Source: Erinaceus europaeus
Taxonomy: Eukaryota; Chordata; Mammalia; Eulipotyphla; Erinaceidae
Reading direction: 5' to 3'
Length of the DNA: 64,000 bases
NCBI RefSeq assembly: GCF_950295315.1
Contig: NC_080181.1
Coordinates: 37,663,375-37,727,374 of the forward strand
The notes beneath the pieces were generated by a model that saw only the letters and a program-made list of their open reading frames with translations, was not told where the DNA came from and ran no database searches. Below, piece by piece: positions 26,101 to 38,100 of this stretch. The stretch's first letter is position 1. Each line of letters opens with the position of its first letter. The translations under genes and the position numbers were made by a program.

Positions 26101-29100
26101 TGACCAAGAAGTCGTTACCATACCAGATCTGGGAAGTCTGTCTTCACCTCTGATAGACACAGAAAGGAACCTGGGCCTACTTCTTGGATTACATGCCTCC
26201 TATTTAGCTATGAGCACACCCCTATCTCCTGTTGAGGTCGAATGTGCCAGTAAGGAAGTTTTTGTTTTCTGCCTATAAATTAGCAAGTTACTTTAGTTTA
26301 TCAGTAACAACCATTAAGAGCACAAATTAATATAGTTGGAAGGAAAAGACTAGCATCATGACTAAGTCAGCTGATTAGAAATACTGTGGATGGCCTTTAT
26401 CTGTTTACAGATGTTAACACAGAGGAAGCTAAAAGGTATGTAGGTAGGTCAGTACTGTTGAAGGGGTCAGTTTACAGCTCCTCAACAGATAAGCTGCCAT
26501 CTTCTTCCATACCCAGAAGTCCATGTGCTATGGATTCACTGTCCCAGTGGGATTAATGTTCTTTTTAAAGGTTGTGTTTTTATCAGACTCAAGTCAAAGA
26601 CATTTGCAATGGTCAGTCTTTGTTATCAGCCAAAGGAAGAACATTTCCTTATATTCTGTAAGATAGGTTAAAAAATTTCCTTATTTACTTGTGTACTTTC
26701 TCCGTTTATCTGTCCATGAACTCTCCCAAAAGCTTCTATGAAATATTATGTATCAATTACTTTGCCAGGCACTCAGGAGGTAGTAGGTATGGAATAAGAA
26801 ACCCCTTTGCCTTCAGAAGTTTCCTTTGTCATGAGTAGCCAGGCATCCTAGACATCTCAGGATACATGGTGGTAGATGATATAATGGAAAGTGTGTTGTT
26901 CAGGAAGTGGCATTGGCCTCTCAAGCATGAGGTCCCGAGTTCAATCCCCAGCAGCACATGTATCAGAGTGATATCTGATTCTTTACCTCTTTCCTCCTAG
27001 CCTCAAAAAAAAAAAAAAAAAAAAAAAAAAGAAAAGATGAAATCATCTTAAAAGAGAGGGAACAGGGAAGAGAGGTAGAAGTATTTCTGTTCTAGTAAAT
27101 TGGGTGTAACTATTCTGGGCAGAAACTTACTTGTGTGAAGGAGACTGTTGAGCAAAGCAGAAGTTTCGAGTTTCTCTCATGAATTGGCAATGAATAGGAG
27201 GCTATTAGGCCAGAATTACTCTAGTGCCTGTCAAACCCCGCCTCTAGAATAGTCTTGGTACAGGTGTTGGACACTGTTGCCTTTGAGGCAGGACAGACCT
27301 GTTCTTAAAGACTTGTAATACTGTGGTTATGACAGGCTTCATCTGACTGTAGAGGACTTGGAATAGGAGCTACAAAGTCAAGCCAGAGGGGAGCAGAAGA
27401 TATTTCAGGGGAGGGCTTATCCCACCTTAGCACTTCAGAAAGATACCCAGGGGAGTGGTATCTTTGTGATAAGAAGGAATTCTAAATATAGAGAACCAGG
27501 AAGAGTCAGAATAAATTTGACTTATTTATTGATTGGAGCTTGCTCTTGAAAGGACTAAAATAGAAATTTTGAGTGAAAGGATAGAATACATCCCAGATTT
27601 GATTGCTTGAGATAGTTTGATTTTATATGTTGTTGAAAACAGTTCTATAGTGATTCGCAGACTGATTTTTTTTAAGTGCCGGGCAGATAGCATAATGGTT
27701 ATGCAGATGATTTTCACTTAGATTCAGTCTCAGCACTGCCATAAACTAGAACTGAGTAATGTTCTGATTAAAAATAAATAAATAAATAAAATTAAAATGA
27801 TGGATTATATTTTTTTCTTCTTGTTTTGCCTCCAGGGTCATTGCCAGGGCTGGGTGCCTGCACCAGGAATTCACTGCTCCTGGAGGCCATTTTTTTCCCT
27901 TTTGTTACTCTGGTTGTTTTTATGGTTGTTGTGGCTATTATTATCGTTGTTATTGATGTCGTTGTTGTTGGACAGGACAGAGAGAAATGGAGAGAGTGGG
28001 AGAGAAAGACAGACACCTGCAGACCTGCTTCACCTCCCATGAAGTGAATACCCTGTAGGTGGGGTGTCGGTAGCTTGAACCGGGATCCTTCCGCCGGTCC
28101 TTGTGCTTCGTGCTATGTGTGCTCAACCCACTGTGCTACCGCCTGACCCCCTGTTTTTTTTTTTTTTTTTTTTTTGATAGGACAGAAGAAATTGAGAGAG
28201 GAGGGGAGGATAGAGAGGGGGAGTGAAAGACAGACCCTGTAGACCTGCTTCAGCGCTTGTGAAGTGACCCTCCCTGCAGGTGGGGAGCCGGGGGCTTGAA
28301 CCAGGATTCTTACGCAGGTCCTTGCGCTTTGCACCATGTGTGCTTAACCTGCTGTGCTACTGCTGGACCCAATGGACTGTATTTGTTATTGTAGCAGTTG
28401 TAATGAACATTTCAGCAAGTTCTGATAGAAGCCTAGACTGGTCTGACCCAATACCCAGGTCTCCTTTACTGCTGCTGACTTGCAGTTTCTAAAGGTGTAT
28501 TTCTTCTATAGATCCTATATAATCCTGTAACTATACTTGATGACTGTACAGGGTAGATATGACCTTCACAAATACTGTTTTCTTGGCCTGGACACATAGT
28601 GTTATATCTCCATCCGCATCTCAGCTCAGATGTCAGTTCTGTTCAGAAATCCTTTATTGACTCTTAGTCAGGTGGATCTTTCTGCCATATAGTCTTGAAG
28701 CTCCTGTCATACTTTGTAGTATATAGTCACCCCAATTGAATAGAGGCAGTTGGTAAGGAGCCCCTCAACATTGCTAACCTTACCGAAAGTGTTTCTTCTT
28801 TTACAAAGATATGGGAATGATAAGCAATTAGTGTAGATATGTTAGATGTGGCTTTTTTTCTCCCTTTTGAATGATGCTGAATTTCATCTCCTAATGTTCT
28901 GTTTTTTAACATTTGCACATGTGCTTTCTAGAGTGGCTTCAGTCATCCATCTTTTCTGGAGGCCTGCAGACCAGCCAGATCCACTATAGCTACAATGAGG
29001 AGAAGGATGAAGACCACTGCAGTTCTCCTGGGGGCACCCCAGCTAGCAAGTCTCGCCTCTACTCCCATGGACGGGCTCTGGGGGACCATTCCCAAGCATT

Positions 29101-32100
29101 CCTCCAAGCCATTGCTGACAATAATATTCAAGATCATAATGTGAAGGTGAGCAAGGCTCTCTCTCACACTGTCTTCTCAGTGTCATCCTCTGAGCCTCAG
29201 GACTTTGTTGTGTGAATGCCTTCATACTCCTTGATTAGTTTAGCACAGACTTTGATTATATGCTTTTTAATTTTTAGCTTATTTTAATTGAGGGAGATTA
29301 ATGGTTTATAGTCGACAGTAAAATACAGTAGCTTGTACATGTGTACCATTTCTCAGTTTTCCACATAACAATCTCATCCCTCCCCACTCCCCTGCAGGCC
29401 CTCCTCTGGCATAATGTTCCAGGACCTGAACACTCTGATTCACCCCAGAATCTTTCACTTTGGTGCAATACACCAACTCCAGTCCAAGTTCTGCTTTTGT
29501 GTTTTCCCTTCTGTTCTTATTTTTTAACTTCCATCGTTGAGTGAGATGATCCCATACTCATCCTTCCCTTTTTGGCTTATCTCAGTTTACATGATTCCTT
29601 CAAGTTCTATTCAAGATAAGATGAAGAAGGTGAAGTTATAATTTTTAATAGCTAAGTAGTATGTTTATATGTTTTTTTGGAGGCCTTGTTTTGAGGTGAG
29701 AAACTGATTTTCTTTATATGTCTGAAAAGTCTGAGAAGCTTCGTGGACTGTCAGTGTAATTGGAGGGGTTGCACATAGCTTTGGATATATATTTTTTTTT
29801 TTTGTGCCTCCAAGGTTACCACTGGGGCTTGGTGCCTGCACCACGAATCTACTGCTTCCAGAGACCAATTTCCCCATATATATATATTTTTTGCCTTTGT
29901 TGCTATTATTGTTATTGCTGGTGTTGTTGTTGGATAGGACATAGAGAAGTCAAGAGAGGAGGGGAAGACAGAGGGAGAGAAAGATAGACACCTGCAGACC
30001 TGCTTCACAACTTGTGAAGCTATTATCCCCTGCAGGTGGGGTGCCAGGGGCTCAAACCAGGATCCCTAAGATAGTCATTGCATTTTGCACCATGTGCGCT
30101 TAACCTGCTATTTTACCACCCGGCCACCAGCTTTGGATTTTGATGACATGCTAGAATGGCTCTGAAGTTACCTTCCGTTGTTTCTGTTGCAGGACTTTCT
30201 CTGTCAAATAGAAAGGTACTGCAGGCAATGCCACTTGACTACACCAATCACATTTCCTCCTGAGCATCCTGTGGAAGAAGTTGGCCGCTTACTTTTATGC
30301 TGCCTCTTAAAACATGAAGATTTAGGTATGAAGATACATATATTGGTTATGCCATTGATTTTTTTGACACACATGCAATATACATGCATTTCTCAATGAA
30401 CTGTTCTTGACAATGTATTTTATAGGTCATGTAGCTCTATCCTTAGTTCATGGTGGCGCACTTGGTATCGAGCAGGTAAAGCATAGAACTTTGCCTAAAT
30501 CAGTGGTGGATGTTTGTAGAGTTGTCTACCAAGCAAAGTGTTCACTCATTAAGGTAAATAGAGCTTCTCTTTCTTCATACTTTGCAAACAGTTGCTAAAA
30601 CTTTGTTCCTAAGTTGTCCTTTCATATTTAATAATTTAGACACATCAAGAGCAGGGCCGTTCTTACAAGGAGGTCTGCGCTCCAGTTATTGAACGTTTGA
30701 GATTCCTCTTTAATGAACTGCGTCCTGCCGTTTGTAATGACCTTTCTATCATGTCCAAGTTTAAGCTGCTAAGTTCTTTGCCCCGTTGGAGGAGAATAGC
30801 TCAGAAGATAATTCGAGAGCGAAGGAAAAAGAGAGGTAAGAAATTAAGAGGGGGGAGTTGGGCGGTAGCAGCAGGTTAAACTCACATGGCGCAAAGCACA
30901 AAGACTGGCATAAGGATCCCGGTTTGAGAGAAGTCAAGAGAGAAGTCAAGAGACGAGGGGAAGACAGAGAGAAGTCAAGAGAGGAGGGGAAGACAGAGGG
31001 AGAGAAAGATAGACACCTGCAGACCTGCTTCACTGCTTGTGAAGCTACTATCCCCTGCAGGTGGGGAGCCGGGCGCTCAAACCAGGATCCCTAAGATAGT
31101 CATTGCACTTTGCACCATGTGCGCTTAACATGCTATGCTGCCACCCAGTAGGTACTGTGGCAATGCCACAGGTGGTGAAGCAGGTCTGCAGGTGTCTGTC
31201 TTTCTCTCCCCCTCCCTGTCGTCTCCTCCCCTCTTCATTTCTCTGTCCTATCCAACAACGACAACATCAATAACTACGACAACAATGAAAAACAACAAGG
31301 GCAACGAAAGGGAAAATAAATAAAGAAAAAAGGAAAAAAAAAGAAATTAAGAGAGATGAAAATGCTGTTAAAATGTGTGTGCTCCCCCCAGTCGAATTAG
31401 ACTGACTTCAGAGTGAAGCTGCTCTAATGTGTTATTTCTACTACATTTGTATAGTATTTATTAATGTAATTATGATTAAACAAACACATTCTGCCTATTT
31501 GTCTCTTTTTAAAATGTTTTTATTTATTATATGGAGACAGAGAGAAATTGAGAGGGGAGGGTAAGATAGAGAAAGAGGCAGAGAGACACCTGCTGCCCTG
31601 CTTTATCACTAAAATTCTTTCCCCCAGCACGTGGGGACCAGGGACTTGAGCCAGGTCCTTGTGCACTGTAATGTGAGCATTTAACCAAGTTCACCACCAC
31701 CTGTCTCCATCCTGCCTATTTCTCAGTACATCAGATACTGATGCAACTTTGGGGTCTCTGGGTAATAAGATATATGGAAGTATTTTATTGTGCTGTTTCT
31801 CTTGACTTTCTTATAAATCTAACTTTGTTTGGCACAGGTAGAGTTGCTATAAAAGAACTGTTAAAATTGTCACAGGAATTGCTGATAGTTTCCCAAAGGA
31901 ACTGTTGTGAGGCTACAGAAAAAATACTAATTTTAAAAAATGAACCTTTGCATAAATATTCAGAAAATATTTTGAAGTTTAATCACTGTCATTGTATGCA
32001 AGTCTTACAGAAATTATGATTATATTCCTGTGAATTATTACTGTTTTATTCATATAAAGGCTAGGTTATTCATATAAATTATCAAGTTTTTCTTTTTTTT

Positions 32101-35100
32101 TTTCTTTTTTGCCTCCAGCGTTATTGTAGGTCCTTGTGCACTTTTTTTTTTTTTTTTTTTGCCTCCAGCACTATGAATCCACTACTGCTGGTGGCCATTT
32201 TTTCCATTTTATTGACTAGGACAGAGAGACGGTGAAAGGGGGAGGGAAGATAGAGACGGAGAGAGAAAGATAGACACCTGCTTCACTGCTTGTAAAACGA
32301 CCCCCTGCAGGTGAAGAGCTGGGGGCTTGAACCAGGATCCTTGCATGGACCCTTGTGCTTCATACTATATTTGCCACTGCCCGACCCCCAAATTATCAAG
32401 TTTTTGATGAGGATTATGAATGACTATGTCAAGATTAACTGAATTTAGAAACCATCCTGAATTGATTGTTTCTGAGCAAGACTTTACACCATATAACTTG
32501 TCTGATTCCCAGAAATTAGACTGAAAACCTTGAACGGGATCAAAATCAGGGAAACAGCACTATGTCAGCACATGCAAATATGGCAGATATTTACATTCAG
32601 AAGACTAGCTTATAGTAAAAGGAGCCCAGTTGCACACTGGCTACAGAAAACCACTGTACCTGACCAGAATAGGCAAGTCTGGCCAAATGTAAACTTATTG
32701 CTTGCTCTAGTCTGTCCATGAGCCAATACTGGGTTTTGTCTTATAAAAAAATAAAATAAAATGTCTAACAAATGAAAATTACACAGTTTGAATTACAGTA
32801 TGCATTAAGTCTGCTCCCTTTTCTTTTTTTTTTTTTGCAATGAGAACTAAAATATCCACCATCTGCAGAGTCCTGGCTCCTCCACCTTTAGAGCCCCTCC
32901 CTGTCACAGCATTCTCCCTGTATCTTTCTTTTCTTTTTTATTACTAGACATATGAAAATTTTCATAATGGTTTTTATCTTGGCAATTTGAACATTTCAGT
33001 TGGTAACAATGTTTAAAGTGTTTCTTTGAATTAAATGAATTAGATATTTCTTAGTTTAAAATCATGTTTAAATATATAATTTTTATAATGGCTTTTTAAA
33101 ATATAGTTCCTAAGAAACCAGAATCAACTGATGATGAAGAAAAAATTGGAAATGAAGAAAGTGATTTAGAAGAAGCCTGCATTTTGTCCCATAGTCCTAT
33201 CAATGTGGACAAAAGACCCATTACAATTAAATCACCTAAGGTAAAGTATTTTCCATGATTCCATAATTGAACAAGTAGAAACATGGTATATAGCAAAGGA
33301 ATACACAAAGAGTGACATTTTCTTTCCTTTTTATATTAGTTCTTCTTCCTCTTCTTCTTCTTCTCCTTCTTCTTCTTCTTCTTCTTTTTCTTCTTCTCTC
33401 CTCTTCCTCCTCCTCCTTCTTCCTATTAATATTATTATTATTGCCAGGGTTATTGTTGGGGCTCAGTGCCTTCACTACAAATTTGTGTCACTGCCTGGCC
33501 CCCTAATTAGTTCAAATAAAAAAAAAATTAATTACCTATATTTATTGGATAGAGACAGCCAGAAATTAAGTGAAAGGGAGAGATAGAGTGGGAGAGAGAG
33601 AGACAAGGACATCTGCAGCACTGTTGCATCACTTGTGAAGCTTTCCTCCTGCATGTGGGGTCTGGGGACTTGAACCTGGGTCCTTGTGTGCGTTGAAGTA
33701 TATGCACTCAGCAAGGTGAGCCCCCACCAGACCCTATGTCTGTCATTTTTCTTCTTGAACTTCTATAGTAGTATAATGGATTGTTACTATCATTTTGATA
33801 GCTTCTTTGATGCTGAAGAATGTTGACTTCATGAGTCCTGTTTAGATTGATTCCATTTACTTTTAGTAGTACATTATATCGTCATTCCTTTTTCCACTGA
33901 TGGTAACTTTTGCTTCAGAAATTATTCTCGTTTCTTGAGGGAAAGGGGGAGGTACAGAGGGAGAGAGTGAGAGTCACCTGCAGCCCTGTTTCACCACTCA
34001 TGAGGCTTTCCTCCTGCAGGTGAGGACCAGGGGCTTAAACCTGGATCTTTGTGTACTATACTGTGTGCACTCAACGAGGTGCACCACCACCTGGCCCCTA
34101 GTCTGGGTTCTTAATGCTGTTAACATGTGCAACTATTTAAGTTTATGTGTTAATTTAGCCCATTCTAAAGTACAATGTATAAAAACTATAAATTCATTTA
34201 TAAGAACATTTATGATAGATGTTCTTTCCCCCCCCCCCCCCAGGTACTAGTTACTGAATTTACATGATTTCTTCAGTTTAAGCTTTGTGGCAGTCATTTA
34301 TATTTCATTTGAGTAGGGTTCCCCCCCCCTTCCCTTCAGTAGTACTGCTGGGGCTTGGTGCCTGCACTACGAATCCGCTGTTTCTAGTGGCCATCTTTTT
34401 TTCCATTGTTGTTATTGTTATTGCTGTTGGTGTTGCTGTTGGTGTTGCTGTTGTTGTTGGATAGGACAGAGAAATTGAGAGAGGAGGGGAAGACAGGGGG
34501 AGAGAAAGATTGATATCTGCAGACCTGCTTCACCGCTTGTGAAGTGACCCCCCTGCAGGTGGGGAGCTGGGGATCCAAGCAGGACCTTTGTGCCTGTCCT
34601 TGTGCTTTGCACTATGCTTAACCCAGTGCGCTACCGCCCAGCCCTCTGAGTAGGTGTTTTTAATACATGCTTATACCAATGCATAGTAAACATATTTTCC
34701 TTTGTCAGGATAAATGGCAGCCATTGCTGAGCACAGTTGCAGGTGTTCACAAATACAAGTGGTTGAAGCAGAATGTTCAGGGTCTCTACCCTCAGTCTGC
34801 GCTCCTTAGTACAGTTGCTGAATTCGCACTGAAAGAAGAGCCAGTGGATGTAGAAAAAATGAGAAAGTGCCTACTGAAGCAGGTAAAAAATTGCCAAGAA
34901 CATTTTCTTCTTTACTACATTTTATAGTAGTTTAATAGACCCAGCACTTAACTGGGTACACTGATATTTTACAGTTGGAGAGAGCAGAGGTTCGCCTGGA
35001 AGGAATAGATACAATTTTAAAGCTGGCAACCAAGAATTTCTTACTTCCGTCTGTACAATATGCTATGTTCTGTGGATGGCAAAGACTCATTCCTGAGGGG

Positions 35101-38100
35101 ATTGACATAGGGTAAAGATTTATAGCCTTTTTTTCTTAATTAAGGGCAACTGTAGCAGTGAATCATTATTCTGTTGAAAGTAAAATTCTTTGTCTTTGTT
35201 TGGAAGGGAACCCCTTACTGATTGTTTAAAGGATGTTGATTTGATCCCACCTTTTAATCGTATGCTGTTGGAAGTAACTTTTGGCAAGCTGTATGCTTGG
35301 GCTGTTCAGAATATTCGAAACATTTTGATTGATGCAAATGCCAAGTTTAAGGAGCTTGGTAAGTTTTTTTTTAAAAAAGATCTAATTGTTTGAGTAATGT
35401 CAGTGATTCATGAACATTATTTCAGAATTTGACTATTATTAATATTGATTTTTTGCTGTAGAAAAAGCTTTAGTAGTTTTATATGTTAGAATTGCAATCT
35501 AATTTGCTTTTAGCTTTCTCACATTCCAAATAAAAGTTGTAAAATTTATCAGAAAATATGATACTGAAGTAGCATAAAACCTTTGCATTTAACATTTTTA
35601 CCTGTATAACTTATGCCTTACAATCTAAAGTGTATATCCTATATTAAAATACTTACTTCCAGGATTCTTTGAGCATCTGCATAGAAATGCAAAGATGGTT
35701 TTGTAGGAGAGAAATGAAATCTGTTTGGTATATTTGAAATTAAATGAGTAAGAGAAGAAACAACTACCAGATGGTTTCACTAGTGAGTGGAATCGCGAGA
35801 GCTGATAACATGATTTAATAATATAACTTAATAACACAATTTAATAGTATCACGAGTTTTTAAGAATTTATCATTTTTATCAAGTGGGATGGGGAAGGTA
35901 GAGAGGGAGAGAGAGAGAGACAACTGCAGCTCTACTTCACCACTCGCAAAGCTCTCCCCCTGCAGGTGGGGACCGGGAGTTCGACCTTGGGTCCTTAGGC
36001 ATTGTAACAAGTGTGTTCAACCAGGTGCGCCACCACCCAGCCCCTATAATGAGTTTTATTGGCAGATGGAGATAATTGAACTTGGAGTGGTAGGATTATT
36101 GTGGAGCAACACAGAGTTGCCCAGTGTTCACACTTTAAGGACAGCCTGTAGGGGAAAAGAGAATTTTAAAAGTGTCGCTAATCCTTTCTGCACTATGCAT
36201 GTTTTTTTTATCCACACACATGACATTTACATGAGTTCCAATGGTTTTTAGGTATCCAGCCTGTTCCCCTGCAAACCATCACGAATGAAAACTCGTCAGG
36301 ACCTAGTCTTGGGACCACTCCCCAGGCTCGTTTTCTCCTCGTGATGCTCAGCATGCTCACTTTGCAGCATGGAGCAAACAACCTGAACCTTCTGCTCAAC
36401 TCTGGCATGCTTGCCCTCACGCAGACTGCACTTCGGCTGATTGGTAGGTTGGCACCACCTTAAACCCATAATGAGAATGTCACAGGTTTGAATTTTTTTT
36501 TTTGTGTGTGTGTGTGTAAGATATTTATTACATATGAGAAACTCTCTCATCAGGAAGGGGGAAGTAGGGAGAAGCTAGAATCCATTCTGCTATGTTTAAC
36601 ATTAGGGCTCAATAGGGATTAAACCAGTAAACTCTCTATCTCTCCCTCCTCTCTTAATTTTTCTTTGTCCTATCCAGTAAAAAAATAAGTGTGGGAGTTG
36701 GTGGTGGCACAGTGGTTTAAGCACACGTGGCATGAAGCACAAGGACCGCCTTAAGAATCCCGTTCGAGTCCCCGGCTCCCCACCTGCAGGGGAGTCGCTT
36801 CACAGGTGGTGAAGCAGATCTGCAGGTGTCTATCTTTCTCTCCCCCTCTCTGTCTTCTCCTCCTCTCTCCATTTCTTTCTGTCCGATCCAACAACAACGA
36901 CAGCAATAACAACAACAATAATAGCAACAATGATAAAAAACATGGGCAACAAAAGGGGGGGAGTGGAATAATTGACCGCCAGGAGCAGTGAGTTTGTAGT
37001 GCCAGCACCAAGCCCCAATAATAACCCTGGAGGAAAATATATATAATTTTTAATGAGAGAGATATGGAGAGGAAGATGTGCCAGAGAGCTAGACCAGAGC
37101 ACTATTCAGCTTTGTATGGTGTTGCTAGGGATTGAATCTTCAGTCTTGGGAGTTTCAGGCATGAAAACCTTTTGCATAACCATTATGCTGTTTCCGTAGC
37201 CCAGTGGTCCTCCCCTCCCCTTCCCTCCCTTCTGTCCCCTTCCCCTTTCCTATTTTATTTTCTTTCCTCTTTCTTTTTAATTTCCACTAGGGTTTTCACT
37301 GGGGCTCAGTGACCATTTTTTTTTCATTTTATTTTATTTTAATTTGATAGTTTAGAGAGAAATTGGGTTGGGAGATAGAGAGGGAGAGAGAAAGATAGAC
37401 ACTTACAAACCTGCTTCACTGCTTATGAAATATCCCCTATGAAGGTGGGAAGCAGAGGCCTGAACCTGCATACTTGTGCTTGATAATGTGTGCACTCAAC
37501 CAGGTATGCCATAACCTGGCTTCCGGTGCTATTTTTCTATTATAAAAATTATATATTTTGAAGATAGGGAATGGGAGGCATAGAAAGTACTTGTGTTCTC
37601 CTTCCACAGACATACAGCTATTTAAAAAAAATTTTTTTTTTATTATCTTTATTTATTGGATAGAGACAGCCAGAAATCAAGAGGGGGTGATAAAGACGGA
37701 GAGAGACATAGAGACACCTGCCACCCTGCTTCACCACTCATGAAGCTTTCCCCCTGCAGGTGGGGACCGGGGGCTCAAACCTGGGTCCTTGCATTGTAAT
37801 ATGTGCGCTCAACCAGATGTGCCACCACCCGGCCCCGACATACAGCTATTGATAGAGTTTCCAAAGAAGAAGCCACTACTACCTTAATGGCTCATCCTCA
37901 CTCTTAGACTCACCCAACACATTGACTTGGGTAGGAGAGGCACTGATGTAATCTCACCTAGAAATTCACCCCTAGTGCAATGAATCACAGAAGAGAGGGA
38001 AATATAAAGTTTTGAACTTACCTTGAGTGGTGAGGAACTATGTTCCACATTGAACACCCCATCCTCAGTGATCTCTTCTTGAGAGATGAGCCTCACTGAA

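Noticed and set aside
30193..30325. Zinc finger in the cysteine-rich exon 11
   Set aside because: The C/H spacing does not fit a known finger and the cysteines are spread over predicted helices.
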